NCBI GenBank assembly: GCA_961205875.1
Contig: OY540813.1
Coordinates: forward strand, 12,433,001-12,497,000
From: Sialis fuliginosa
Taxonomy: Eukaryota; Arthropoda; Insecta; Megaloptera; Sialidae
DNA length: 64,000 nucleotides
Direction: 5' to 3'
The notes beneath the pieces are model-generated. The model was not told where the DNA came from and did not search any database. It worked only from the letters and a program-made list of their open reading frames with translations. Below, piece after piece: positions 44,034-55,471 of this stretch (the first letter of the stretch is position 1; every line of letters begins with the position of its first letter). The translations under genes and the position numbers were made by a program.

Positions 44034-46251
44034 TTCTTGTGATTGGTCTTCAATAAAATGATTCTTCATGTCCACTATTTCATTAATGTCTTGGACTGGT
44101 GGTAATGACTGTTGAGACACTGTATTACTTTTCAAACTCCTTTTTCTTCGCAATGGAGGCATTGGACTATCCTGGGCGATATGTTCATTACTTTTACTTC
44201 GTCTTTGTTCCAGATGTTCTTCATCCACTTCAAACTCGCCAAAACTTTCAAAATTTTGAATTGAATGTTTTGATTCAGAACTTTTGCGACTCCTTGTTGG
44301 TCTTGGTGGTGCGGTTTGAGTTAAAATTTCTTCATGAATATTTTTAATATCTTGATTTTCTTCTACCTCTTCGCTCCATTCTTTTCCTCCTCGTTTTAAT
44401 ATTTCATTAATTTCTTGGCTATGGTTTAATTCTTGATTTTCTTCAATTTCTTGAATTAGTACATCGCTATTATTACTATCTCGCCTTTTTTTCCTTCGAG
44501 GCGGTCGTTCTACCGGCGATTCTTTATATGATTCGTCTACATCAGCATCTGCTTGATCATCAGTAAAATCATCTGTTGGATATATATCTGTCATTTGAGA
44601 TAACGCATTTGCAGGTGTTTGGAATGCATCTCTAATTTCTGAAGAAATATATGCACTTACTTCAATATTCTCTTGAGAAATACCTTTTTCTCGAACAAAA
44701 AATTCATCTGCATTGATTTCTTCTATCACACCACCTCTTTCTGAACTTACATTAGATCGCTCCTCTTGTGTTGAGTCAGGATTCAAACTTTCTCCAGACG
44801 GAGCGTCATTGACATGTAAGGGTCTTTTAATTTCTTCATATCCAACTGTTTGGTCCAAAGCTGAATTTTTTAAGATATCATCACGTTCATCAATTTCATC
44901 TTCGTCTGTACTCTGTATAATTTGTTCTTCGTTATATTTTTCGTGTTCTTCATCGTATCTTTCTTTGTTTGGATTTAAACAAATTCTCATAACCTCAATA
45001 TTTTCTTCAGGTGCATCACTACTTTCCTCTGATTGCTGTTTAGTTATCGGATACGATCTTGGTTGTTGAGGTTGCTGTTGTTGCTGTTTTTCAGTTATTT
45101 TTGAAATGTCTGTAAGTTTGTGAGTTCGTTGTCCTATTGATCCTAATTTCTTCTTTAACCTTGGCATAGTTACCCATTCTGGTACAGTGGAAAAGAATGT
45201 GCCTTTTGATTCTTGATCAGGACTAGATGTGCTTATGCTTGTAGAAACTTTTGTTTTTTTATTTCTCTCGAATATTCGTGGATAAGTTCTAAAGTCAAAT
45301 GCCCGTTTTTTATGTACAGTATCACTAGTTGAACTCATTTCTTCTCGTTCATCACTTTCTGTTGTTTTAGAAGCTTTCTGTTCTTCAGCTTTTTTTGATA
45401 AATTTAATGTTGGCATTTTAGGCATTGATATTTTAGGTCTGTCTGGCATCTTTGGCATAGATATTTTTGGTCTATCAGGCATTTTCGGCATGGATATTTT
45501 TGGTCTTTCAGGCATTTTTGGCATTGATATTTTCGGTCTATCAGGCATTTTTGGCATTGATATTTTTGGTCTGTCTGGCATTTTTGGCATTGATATTTTT
45601 GGTCTGTCCGGCATTTTCGGCATTGATATTTTTGGTCTATCCGGCATTTTTGGCATTGATATCTTAGGCCTTTCAGGCATTTTCGGCATTGATATGTCTG
45701 GCATTTTTAATTTCGGACGGGCCGGCATTTTTGGCATCGTAAATCTCGGTTTTTCAGTTTTTTTTCTATCGATAGTACTGACAGGTCTATCAGATGAAGC
45801 GGTAGGCTTGTTTCGCCGCATGTGCATGTTAGGTTTTTTGATACCTCGCAGTTTTGTCCGAAGTCTGCCAGCTTGATCGTGAAACTTCTGTCTGAAAGTT
45901 TCACCTCGTGTTTGTTCGCCAGTAGCTAGAGTCGCACGCTTACGACTTCCGCGGTTCAGTGGCAAATCTTCTAGTGCAGACGAGTCGACTTGACTCGTGT
46001 TGATCTCACAATCGGTATGAGAGTCGATAGTTGTCGGAGTTGCGTCCAGCAGTCGTTCATCTGACATGGCTTGCTCTTCCAACCTTCCGTCATCTGGAAC
46101 AACGACCTCATCGTCCATTGGAATACGTAACGCATGATGCTCTATGGATCCTGCACTACTTGCCACGCTACCTGTATCGTCTTCCTCTTGTTTTGCTAAG
46201 GCTGCCATATCTGGCTCATGTCCACCACTTATTGGTTCGTACTCGTGGTCA
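44034..46251 (-). CDS. Tail-anchored disordered protein, second exon (MPKMPDRPK repeats)
   Basis: Phase 2 in, phase 0 out (donor GTAAGT); 2,218 nt. It begins DHEYEPISGGHEPDMAAL, continues with a basic segment (RQKFHDQAGRLRTKLRGIKK), then eight tandem 11-residue repeats, then a long Ser/Glu-rich disordered part with repeated PPRRKKRR and PPRPTRSRKSS motifs. It is open without stops and in frame with the exons on both sides. Pro-spaced hydrophobic/basic repeats are seen in AHNAK and periaxin, but I see no sequence homology to claim. Probably a cytoskeletal or membrane-linking scaffold (inference). Confidence 0.9.
45410..45740 (-). repeat. 33-nt coding tandem repeat (ISMPKMPDRPK x 8)
   Basis: Eight full copies of an 11-residue unit, ISMPKMP[D/E]RPK, preceded by degenerate MPKMPARPKLKMPD and followed by ISMPKMPTLNLS. 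Copies differ at few bases, mostly silent, so the array is recent or homogenised. Met and Pro spacing would give an extended basic segment. Confidence 0.95.
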
Positions 46252-46356
46252 CTGGAAAAAAATATATTTTATTATTTATAAATAAAGTTTCAAATACAAT
46301 TACGTTCTGTCTACGCAGAGGTACTTATATTATTTTCTTTAAAATAATTATGTATA

Positions 46357-46806
46357 CAGGTTGTCCAAGATAAGCGTGAAAAATACATGGGAATTTCCTA
46401 AACGGTAAGAGATACAGATTCAGTTAAATGAGATTTTATTTGCAAGGAAGGGGTGAGTATTACCAAATCAAAAAATATTAATAATTGTATGTGGTTTAGG
46501 CGGTACACCCAAAAATCTGAAAATTCGGAAATTCATTAAATAGTAATAACTTTTATACATAAAAAGGGCTTTAAGAAACCGCAAACAAAAAGTACTGATC
46601 TATTTTGACAAAAAAGTTATTGCCATTTAAAGAATTTCCGAATTTTCAGATTTTTGGGTGTACCGCCTAAACCACAAACAATTATTAATATTTTTTGATT
46701 TAGTAATACTCACCCCTTCCTTACAAATAAATCATCTCATTTAACCGCATTTGTATCTCTTACCGTTTAGGAAATCCTCATGCATTTCACGCTTATCTTG
46801 TACACT
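46357..46806. mobile_element. 450-bp foldback element with about 200-bp arms
   Basis: Left half (ttgtccaagataagcgtgaa ... tgtaccgcc-type core) and right half are inverted copies: taaacggtaagagatac versus gtatctcttaccgttta, ggaaggggtgagtatta versus its complement, and tttaggcggtacacccaaaa versus its complement. A spacer of about 100 bp separates the arms. It lies in the intron between the first and second exons of the tail-anchored gene. TATA-like flanks are a possible target duplication; the exact ends are uncertain by a few bases. Confidence 0.75.
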
Positions 46807-47320
46807 ATATATTTTCTAAAATTTTAAGTAATTCGATTGACTAATCGGTTATTTCATTACATAATTTAATTTTGGTTAAAAATACGACTATGTTTACTTC
46901 TTAATTATTGAGTAATTATAAAATAATTATAATATTTTTAGATTTATAAGATTATATTCCTTTGGTAAAATAATCAAAAATGTATCCTATTCAATAGATA
47001 AAATAATGTTTGTATATCTTAACTCAAGTATTATAATAAAATTCTTTTCAGGGCAATTGATGAAGGATATAAATTGAGAGACTGCTAAAATATTTGAAAT
47101 TAATATTTATATTTCCTAACTAACTTGTTTTTTAACCCATAAAACACCAAAAATAATGCAGTTTTTAAAACTAATATATATTGCAGATTTTTAGTCTCTT
47201 CCCACCCTAAAACTATAGATATAATTATTAAATAATAATACGAATAAACAGTAAACAAAGATATTCTATACACTCTTAATTCAATCTATACAAAAATATT
47301 ATCGTAACAGTATTGTTTAC

Positions 47321-47499
47321 CCATTGCAACGGGTGACACCTGTTACATAATGCACGTCGGCCTTGTAGGGGTTGAGTCGGTGTTCAGGCAGCAAGTTGTC
47401 ACTCTGGAAGAACTGGCAGGCGCATCGCACCTCGCGGGATGCTGCGGAATCGCGGGACTCCACGGACCGGGACCGTTTTCGACGACCGGTCATTGTTGC
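47321..47499 (-). CDS. Tail-anchored disordered protein, first coding exon (isoform 1)
   Basis: Acceptor TGTAG, short 5'UTR GCAACA, ATG at 47493 in good insect context (CAACAATGACC). It encodes MTGRRKRSRSVESRDSAASR, then EVRCACQFFQSDNLLPEHRL, then NPYKADVHYVTGVTRCN, ending in phase 2 with donor GTAAAC. It joins exon 46251 as ...RCN-GDHEYEPIS. The exon is GC-rich in AT-rich surroundings. The isoform totals 1,618 residues. Since it starts after an acceptor, a non-coding exon is expected upstream; a GC-richer patch at about 48560-48730 is one candidate. Confidence 0.82.
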
Positions 47500-47733
47500 C
47501 TACATTTATCTAACCACCCTATTGTTTACGAGAAAATTATAATAATAATATCAAAATGGTAGTTAATGACTAATATTTTGATATTGTTTATCTTGTTCGA
47601 ATGTTTTGAACGGACGTTATATTTTAAATATAATAAGACAATTTTATTTAATTTAAAAAATCGTGAACTTTCTTAGTATAAAACAGCGAAAAGATTGCCG
47701 AAATATATACATATATATTATTATGTATACATA

Positions 47734-48183
47734 CTAGGGTGTTTTTTTACTTTTTACTTACGACTGAAAACTTTTTTGTTTTAAAATTTCTCAGGGCAAT
47801 ATTTTGTAGAGAATTAAGTGCTCAATTCATAAATCTAGTAATTTTAAAGATATCTTTGTTTAAAAATTATTATAAAAATTAGATTTTACTTTTTATGATA
47901 ATGTTTAAACTGGATCTATGAATTGAGCATTTGGGATCTTTTTTGTAATAAATTTAATTTTTCTATAATATGCTGCTGTGAGAAATTAAAATAAATACAT
48001 TTTTCAATGAGCTATTCACACATACCTAAGTAAAAAATTAAATTTTCCCATGTTGATCAAATGGGAAAAAGACTCGGTTTGCACTGTTCACAGGTTTGAT
48101 CTACGAGTCTGAAATTTTGGGACAATTAACTTTTGATCTAAAGCTAAAACATAGGCTAATGGAACCGAAAAAAAACACTCTAA
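47734..48183. mobile_element. MITE with TAGGGTGTTTTTTT ends
   Basis: Left end tagggtgtttttttac and right end aaaaaaacactcta are inverted. A second, inner inverted pair contains tgctcaattcata / tatgaattgagca. About 450 bp, AT-rich and non-coding. It lies upstream of the 47.5-kb exon. Confidence 0.5.
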
Positions 48184-48559
48184 TACATACACGTAAATGA
48201 AAAATAAATTAAATTTAGATTAAACAAAATATATTACATAATATAGATATATTAAAAACAGTATGAGGTTCTTTATAAAATACTGAACATATTTTTGTTT
48301 TAAATATATCATACAATAAGCAATACAAAAAGATACAAATACAAAAGCGTAACTGAAAAATACTCAATTTGATTTGCAAATATTTTTAATTACGTATGCC
48401 AAAAGTCGTCGATCTCGGTCGTTCAAATCACATTCGGTACAAAATACTATTGTATATAGAATACGCACACTTTTCAGTAAATAAATGGAACTGAGTCGTA
48501 AAGCAGACAAACTTCGCGCTGCATTATTAAACGAATTAGTTACTTAATTGATTAATAAT

Positions 48560-48730
48560 CACATTTTACTTGAGGGTTCGATTCGCCAGGCGGGCTGCCT
48601 GCTACTATCCACTAGTTTATTGTTAGACTATCCGGGATCACGGTACGTGCCGATTTTGTACGAACCAGTACGAATTAAGTATTTTTAGTACACTAGATTT
48701 GCCTCGGTTTCAGTCGGTTGTTTTATACAC
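48560..48730 (-). other. GC-richer patch, possible non-coding first exon
   Basis: Read on the minus strand, a patch with GGCAGCCCGCCTGGCG is followed by a GTAAAA donor-like site. Base composition stands out from the flanks. It may hold the 5'UTR exon of the 47.5-kb isoform, but there is no coding or motif support. Confidence 0.2.
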
Positions 48731-49020
48731 TGATATTTTTTGTATTTTATTTACAAACACATATATGCACCCGTACACCTGTACTTGGATTTACAGGTTA
48801 AAAAACATCTGCCAAGTAAATGCACAGTGCTTCCTCGTGCTAAATTCACTAAAACCGATTGTGTTCAGATAAATTGCCTGGCATTGGTTAACTATTTAAT
48901 TTTTATACAAATTTTACTAAAAAATCTTAGTTCGAATTTTTTCTTAAAACGCACCTGAATATTTTTTCATATATTTTTAATTTTTTGACAATTTCAATCT
49001 AAATCTAAATTTATGCAAAT

Positions 49021-49100
49021 GTCAAAATGACATTTAAAACGTCAAAGTGACATTTAAAACGCCAAAGTGACATTTAAAACGTCAAAATGACACTTAATAT
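49021..49100. repeat. 20-bp tandem repeat, four copies
   Basis: Four head-to-tail copies of gtcaaaatgacatttaaaac with 1-4 changes each. Each copy holds the short palindrome GTCAaaRTGAC. Confidence 0.9.
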
Positions 49101-49204
49101 ATCCAATCAAATATCAATTTAGAAAAACAAAACACGAATTTTTAAAATTAATTTAGATAAATCTTTGTAAGGGAATATTTTACAACAAACGTAGTAGACT
49201 CATA

Positions 49205-49520
49205 TTATAGGAAATTTAATGGTCTACAAAAAATATTCTATAAAATTTCCACGTAACATGTGTCGTTCTTGAGATATCTTGAAAAAAGGAATATTTTGAG
49301 ATGTCACCCCTCCCCCTTACACACGATTTTGATGATTTTGAAAAGGGACCGTCCTCAAGCCAGGCCCAATCATCTAACCAAGTTTCAATAATATCGGTTC
49401 AGTGGTTCATGAGTTATGCGTGTGACAAGGATTCAGGGGACAGACGGACGGACGGACACACGGACAGACAGACATACACGGAACGAAAAGTGTTTGTCTT
49501 GACGTGAAACGGATAAATAA
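49205..49520. repeat. LINE-tail-like dispersed repeat with GACGGACGGACAGACA tract
   Basis: Contains tatcggttcagtggttcatg, agttatgcgtgtgacaagg and then a gacggacggacacacggacag simple tract. Such 'queried by ... GTTATGCGT ... GACAGACAGAC' tails are common at 3' ends of insect non-LTR retroposons. No coding part is seen. A similar phrase, caatcggtccagcaattttt, is at about 58646. Confidence 0.45.
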
Positions 49521-49703
49521 ATTTAAAATTTTGAAATTGGAGAACTTTTTTTTTGTCTCAATCTGAAACGATCACATAGCTTCTCGTATCTTCGATATTG
49601 CGAGGAAGCAAAATAGTTTTTATCTATATTCATGTTTGTGACGTCATCTTAATTTGACTTTTCCGTTTGGTTATTATTAAAAATAAATAGGTGTAAAATC
49701 AGT

Positions 49704-50245
49704 GAGTACGTTTACACAGCGCGCTGTTGTTCCGATTTTGCTGTAACCGATGTAGTTAAACCGTTTTAAGCGATGCTGTTTACACATACGAGAATAAGTA
49801 ACGTCAGTTGGATTTATAATTCCGATTTTAAGTACGCTATAAGTTCGATGGTGTACCAATAAGGAATTCCTAAAATACTTTGTCTACTCTACGTTCCCCA
49901 AATTACACTTTCTTTTGTTTTCAATCTCTTCGTCTCAGGTGTTTTAACCATGTTTTAACTGACGACGCTTATTCAAATGTTAATGCGAAGTGCATTACGA
50001 TGGTATCCCTACACTTAGTAGATACTTATATTTTTGGGGTTGGCTAAATAGATATATATGTCTATGCAGTTTACACGCGTTTTTATTCCGGATCTATTCC
50101 GGTTTAGTTAAGCTATGCCTGTAGACCAAGAGGAATAACCTGATTAGTTATGTCAGGTGTAAAGCGCCATCTACACGAATTTTACACCCGATTTTATTAC
50201 ATCGGTTACAATAAAACCGGAATAACAGCGCTGTAAACGTATTCA
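49704..50245. mobile_element. 540-bp MITE with TACGTTTACA(CA)GCGC ends
   Basis: Left end gagtacgtttacacagcgcg and right end, read inverted, gaatacgtttacagcgctgt match for about 55 bp, including ctgtaaccgatgta. The interior also carries ttacacgcgtttttattccg-like motifs. There is no transposase. hAT or a relative is possible. Confidence 0.65.
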
Positions 50246-52913
50246 ATGTCTGGTATTATAAATGAGCTAACAAACTTTTTTAACTAAAAAGAAATTTCAA
50301 CGGGCTACATGAGTGTATCTATTATCAAACACTTCATGATACTTCGAGGAACTGTCATATATGTTTGATAACTTATATGAAAGTGCTTGTTAGCTAACAC
50401 AATTTGTTAACTCTTTTATAATATGAATGTATAGGTATTCTTACTTGTTTAATTAGTATATCTGTTTACTCTTGTCCTCAACAGTTCATAATTCTATAAA
50501 AAAATCTAAAAATGATAAAACGTCTTTTGATTTAAAACAGAAGTTAGAACATGTAGTTGTTCGGACCGAATAGGTATTTGCTCTGAAATTAGAGCTAAAG
50601 TTTAAAAATGAGGAGCAGCAGAACAAAACTTGATAAATCCACTTTGAACCGAGGTGACTATTTTTCCAATTTAACCATACTCAAAAGTTTAAAAAGTGCA
50701 TGAAAATAGGGTAATTACATTTTGACCTCTCCTGTAAAATTTGAAAAAATGGATATATCCGGTTTTGTTCTGTTGCTCCTCAAATATTATCTAGTTTAGC
50801 TACGGTTTCAAAATTTTAATTCAATTTCTTTTCTTTCCAAAAATATTTAAAAACAATGAAAATTGTATTAAATTGCTTGATGTATTATTTTTATAATTTG
50901 AATAGATCTGTGGATAATATTAAAAAAAATGTTTTTAAGGTTTAACATTAAAGATATTTTATAATTTTTATGCTAAAATAATGTCTTCCTTGTCATTTAT
51001 TGTCATTAATATTTTTTATCGAAGTAAAACTGTATAGTCCTATTTATGAAAGATAAAAATATAAAAAATTGCTTTTATTATTTTCTTTTATTTTATATAG
51101 ATCTAGCCAAAAAAATTATCACGGCCAGTCGAGGGTCTCAAAATTGATTAAAATTTTCTATAAAGCAATAAATTTTGGGAGTCGGCGAGTTTTTTATAAT
51201 CAAATTCGTTTTCAGCACCCAAAAATACGTAAGTAAAACATAATCCAGTTAAGAGTACAATACCTTTTTGTGAGTCTGTGTTATAATAATTTTTTTTAAT
51301 TTACTTAACATATCCACATAAAGGTAATATATATTATCTTGACAAAAATGATATTCAAGTATATCCACTTACAATGTAATTTTCTATAAGAGCTTCCAAA
51401 TAAAATAATCCAAGGCAATGAGACACGCAAATTACACTTGCAGTATCATCAAAATACTAACAAAATACGTGCATATTCACTAACAGTTATTCTTTTTTCT
51501 AAAAGTCTTAAAATAGATAGCGTAATTTAAGTTTAATACGCAAACGTTTTAAAAAGAGTACATTAAAAAATGATGTTTGCTTATAAATAGAACGAAGTAA
51601 CAAAATGTTTTATAGAAATTCAGTCACTTGAGAGCGATCTGACCTCATTCATCTATTTATATTTTCGTTACAATTTTCTTACATCTGCGTATTTCAAGTT
51701 TTCCAATAGGACTAATGTGTTCAAAAAATCGGACACTATTGGCAATACTTCCACTTACATATATTATACGAAATCACAATCGCAACATACAGTGTATTCG
51801 TATAATTGGACAGCAGTCGTTATTAGTAAACATTTTAGGCAATAGGGCCCCGAGGTGAAAGAAAACCCCGAGTGGGATAAAAAATATCCTTTTTGCTGCG
51901 AAAATAATTCAAAGAGAAAAAAAGAAGACTTCAGATATTATATGGCGAAATTTTCCCATTTTTAAAAATATTTTGAAATTTTTGATTACATTTCAAAAAA
52001 AGGGGGGGGGGGGCTTTTTCTGACAGGCCTTCCACTATCATAACGCGCCACTGATTACGTGGTACCATAGATGCAACAAAAATAAAAGGAATAATCAAAA
52101 TTCTTCGTTTCATTAAATTCATTTTAACAAAATCTATACGTATCTAGTTAAGATGTTCCAGCTTCCTTCAGTGGCTAATTTGAACAACATAATAAGCATA
52201 GTTATTACACTAGTTCAAAATTTTGAATTTTTTACGTTCTCGTCGCCTGAACAGTTTTATTGAAATTAAATAAAATTAATTTCCCGTTCGGTGAACCATA
52301 TCTAGAAATATTTAAAGGTTTAAACTTCAAATGCAAAATTTTTAAACGCATTGATAGCAAATAAAATTTTTATTAAAATGAATAGAGTAAAAATTTTTTA
52401 GATGTGAATTCATGCATAAATACATATAATTTTTTTTTGAATAATGCCTTTTTCACCGACAACCACTGAAAATTTAATTTAAATAGTAACACACTATATA
52501 AACTATGTAGAAAATGTGTTATTTTTATTATACATATTACTACTTATAGTGACAGATCTAAAAATGGCACCCCATTACCTAATTTCACCAAGAGGATTGT
52601 ACAACCTCCCTGACCCCTTGACCCCCTGAAAACCTGCTACTACCTACTAGCAGACATTTTATCTTGTTATTTTAAGCTATACATTATATGTATATACTTG
52701 AATATGAATATAGTATCAATTAATTAATTAAGTTTTATTACCTACATTAGTAGTTCTTTGATCACTTATGTATAAACAAATACATTAGGTAAATATTCTG
52801 GAGGAGTTTCTAATTCGGAAACTATTACCATGAGTAAAAATGTATTATTATTATTAGTTTAGAAGTCAATATTTATTTTGTTTATTTCGTAATTTTGTTA
52901 CATATACAAGTGC

Positions 52914-53100
52914 TCCGTAAACATATCGACAAACTTTCCGGAGTTGTCAAGGACATTAAAACAATCGCTTTTTGTGAATAGACCCATGTCCGCAAATAAT
53001 TTGCTTTTTGGTTGAATTTTTTTGTGAAAATGATAGTTCAAAGTGTCCTGATCAAAAGTTGTTAAGTACACAACCTACGGAAATCCATAATTTCTGCTCC
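52914..53100 (+). repeat. Dispersed repeat, copy 1
   Basis: Begins gtaaacatatcgacaaactt and matches copy 2 at 57298-57530 (gtaaacataccgacaaactt) along its length, including aacaatcgctttttgt and ctgatcaaaagttgt. Copy 1 lacks about 70 bp present in copy 2. The family is unidentified. Confidence 0.7.
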
Positions 53101-53889
53101 AGAGAGCATCCAAACATTTTATGTTTAGGTAATACAAGATTTTATTTTTATTTTTATATGATCAATTTTTATTTTTTTTGCAAAGAATAAAAAGTGATTC
53201 GAATTAAAAAAGAAATAAAAAGAATTTTTTTTTAGATCTAATGATTACATTTTTTAGTTTTTTGGTTTAGCTGATTAGTTGATTTTTAGTCAAAGTGGGG
53301 CATTTGTGAGCATGACAACAGTTGCCTTAAAAACTTTATTCCTGTGTTTAGCCCTATACAATTTTTTCTGCGGTTTGGGTCACTAGATTGACGTACCAGC
53401 ATGCAAAACACGATTATATAGATAAAAACACGAAATAAGTCATTTTTGTCTGAAAACGAACACCCACCACCCCTCACTCAAAGACCCATTTTCATCAAAA
53501 TTTGACTGTTTGTTGCATTTTCAAAAAAAAAAAAACTTTTATGGTCAAATTTTCGAAACTGGGCTTATTGCGCGATTTGAAGACCGATTTAAAAAAAATG
53601 GTGACGTTATGCTTGTATTAATGAGTAGCATTATTACGATTCGATCCGGGAAAATGTCCTATATTTAATCCACCCTTAATATAGGTCTAACATATGCTTG
53701 TCTTTATTTAAACATGAGTGTAAAAAATATAGAGTATATGTTTGGATTATATCTCTATCTTCACTTTTTTTTAACCACAGAATGCAGCCATATCTCTAGA
53801 GATTATTTTAATGTGTAATTGTAAATTCTAAAAATGAAAAGTGCAGTTATAAAAGGTAATTTGCGTAATATAAAAAATTAAAAAATTGT

Positions 53890-54060
53890 ATAAATGAAAA
53901 AAAATGAAAGAAGTGTAGAGCAAAAAAAAGGTCATTGCAATTGTAAAAGCAAAAATGTAAGAAATGTAGAATAAAAAAAAGGTACCTGCAATTGTAAAAG
54001 TAAAAAATGTAAGAAGTGTAGAGCAAAAAGGTCATTGCAGACTTGCAATAGTAAAATTTT
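53890..54060. repeat. About 60-bp tandem repeat, three copies
   Basis: Degenerate copies containing gtgtagagcaaaaaaaaggt, cattgcaattgtaaaagcaa and atgtaagaa follow each other. Confidence 0.65.
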
Positions 54061-54952
54061 CTTAAAATAACCCCTGCCTGGTATCTCTATGTCTATGGTA
54101 TTTTTTAACACTGACAATGTCTAGGTTAAAATGTTTGCTATGTTGATACTTATTATTACTTTTGTACCTACTAAAAATACATTCCATAAAACTATTAATT
54201 TTCTAAAATTAGTATGTAGTTTTTTATTACTATTTTAAGATTTGTTTACTATCAAATATATATTTAGTTGAGAAAATGTTAAAACAACAATGTGTTTTTG
54301 TTTATAACAACAAAAATTTGCTATGAAATATTAGGTATGTATATTATTTCTTTTTAACAAAGATATAGGTACTGTTTTTATTTAGATGTCTAATAATCAA
54401 AGCACATTCACAGCAGTTATTTATAAATGAAACTGATTTAGTTACAATGACCAAGTCACTATTTTAAAATTTCGTAAGCTGCAATCATAAAGTTACTAAA
54501 GGATACAACAAAAATAAATTTTTATGTACTCATATTTCTGTGGGTTTGTCTTATTTATTACATTATAGGTATTAATAATAATTTGATCTATAAAAATTAA
54601 TTCAATTAAACCATTTAATTCAAAATCGAAGAAATTGATTGATTATCAAAATATTTTACAAATTTATTTTTGGTTTAATTTAAAAGTTTATTAATGTTTA
54701 CTAAACATTATTACAGTACAATAAACTTTATGAAATTTTAATTGGACCTTTCATTAATCAAAGAGACGAATTTCACTTTTCGTTAAAAGTATGTTTATTA
54801 TATAGATTTTTGCACGCTCATTTCAAATATGTCGAATAAAATCAAATCCGACCACCTGTTCAAAAGTTTTTGAAAAAACTGGCACTGAAGTTAGTATAAA
54901 AATAAATCTAAAACGGTTAAGTATGCACCTATTTGTTAAAAAAAATACTCAC

Positions 54953-55471
54953 TTTAACTTTGACCATTGAGTATAATCTTCCCCCAATGAAGTAGTTTTC
55001 ATTAACTTTTTATCCATGTAGCTCCTTTCCTCTTCCACAGACATACTCTGTTCTTGGTTGAGTTGTCCGAGTGGTGGAATTTTCTTCTCTTCATCTTCAA
55101 CAGGAAGTGTAATGACTAGAAGTTTATCATTTTGCAGAACATCCTTTAGATCTTCAGGTTTAACTTCCGGTGCGGGCGTGTCTATAAGAAGCGATCTACG
55201 CTGTATTGGTTCGTATCCACCATCGTCTGTATGGTCTACAGGCGATATTATTTCTGTGGACAGTTTTTCCGGTACTTCCGCTTTGCTGTGTTTTTCAGTT
55301 AATGTGTGATCGACTGGTTTTATGATTTCTGATATGAGTTTTTCGTCGGATGATTTTTCAGTTTCGGGTTTATTCGTTTCGATGATTTCTCCGTCATTTT
55401 TTGTTTCTGAGACTCCATTTTGTGATACTGCAGTCTCAGACATTTTGTTGTTTGATTGCAATTATAAGATA
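54953..55471 (-). CDS. Alternative first coding exon (MSETAVSQNG...), probably of the tail-anchored gene
   Basis: Acceptor TTTTTACAG above 55471, ATG at 55443 in optimal context (AACAAAATG), 163 codons and 2 nt to a GTGAGT donor at 54952, phase 2. It encodes an acidic, disordered N-terminus: MSETAVSQNGVSETKNDGE, two related segments (EIIKPVDHT and EIISPVDHT), DDGGYEPIQRRSLLIDTPAP and SYMDKKLMKTTSLGEDYTQW. The phase fits exon 46251 (…SKL-NDHEYEPIS), giving a 1,724-residue isoform. It does not fit the 47499 exon, which would give an immediate stop. It also fits the Ig-gene exon at 31535 (…SKLK-NQGSSIP), so its parent gene is inferred from proximity. Confidence 0.75.

Larger units (their letters stand above)
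50250..54940. other. AT-rich stretch with repeat debris, no gene seen
   Basis: Contains poly-G near 52003, one copy of a dispersed repeat (52914-53100) and a short tandem block (53890-54060). Otherwise I see nothing with codon structure. It forms the intron below the 55.4-kb exon if that exon belongs to either minus-strand gene. Confidence 0.5.

Noticed and set aside
48570-48610. tRNA-like T-arm string (gagggttcgattcgcc)
   Set aside because: The flanking stem bases do not pair, and no acceptor stem, D-arm or anticodon arm can be drawn.
53890-54060. Plus-strand reading with repeated CNCK/KKCKKC cysteine motifs
   Set aside because: It arises from an AT-rich tandem repeat, contains a stop, and has no flanking coding signal.
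47321-55471. Splicing of the 54953 exon directly to the 47499 exon
   Set aside because: The phase-2 join gives AAG CAA CAA TGA, an immediate stop, so the two must be alternative first exons.
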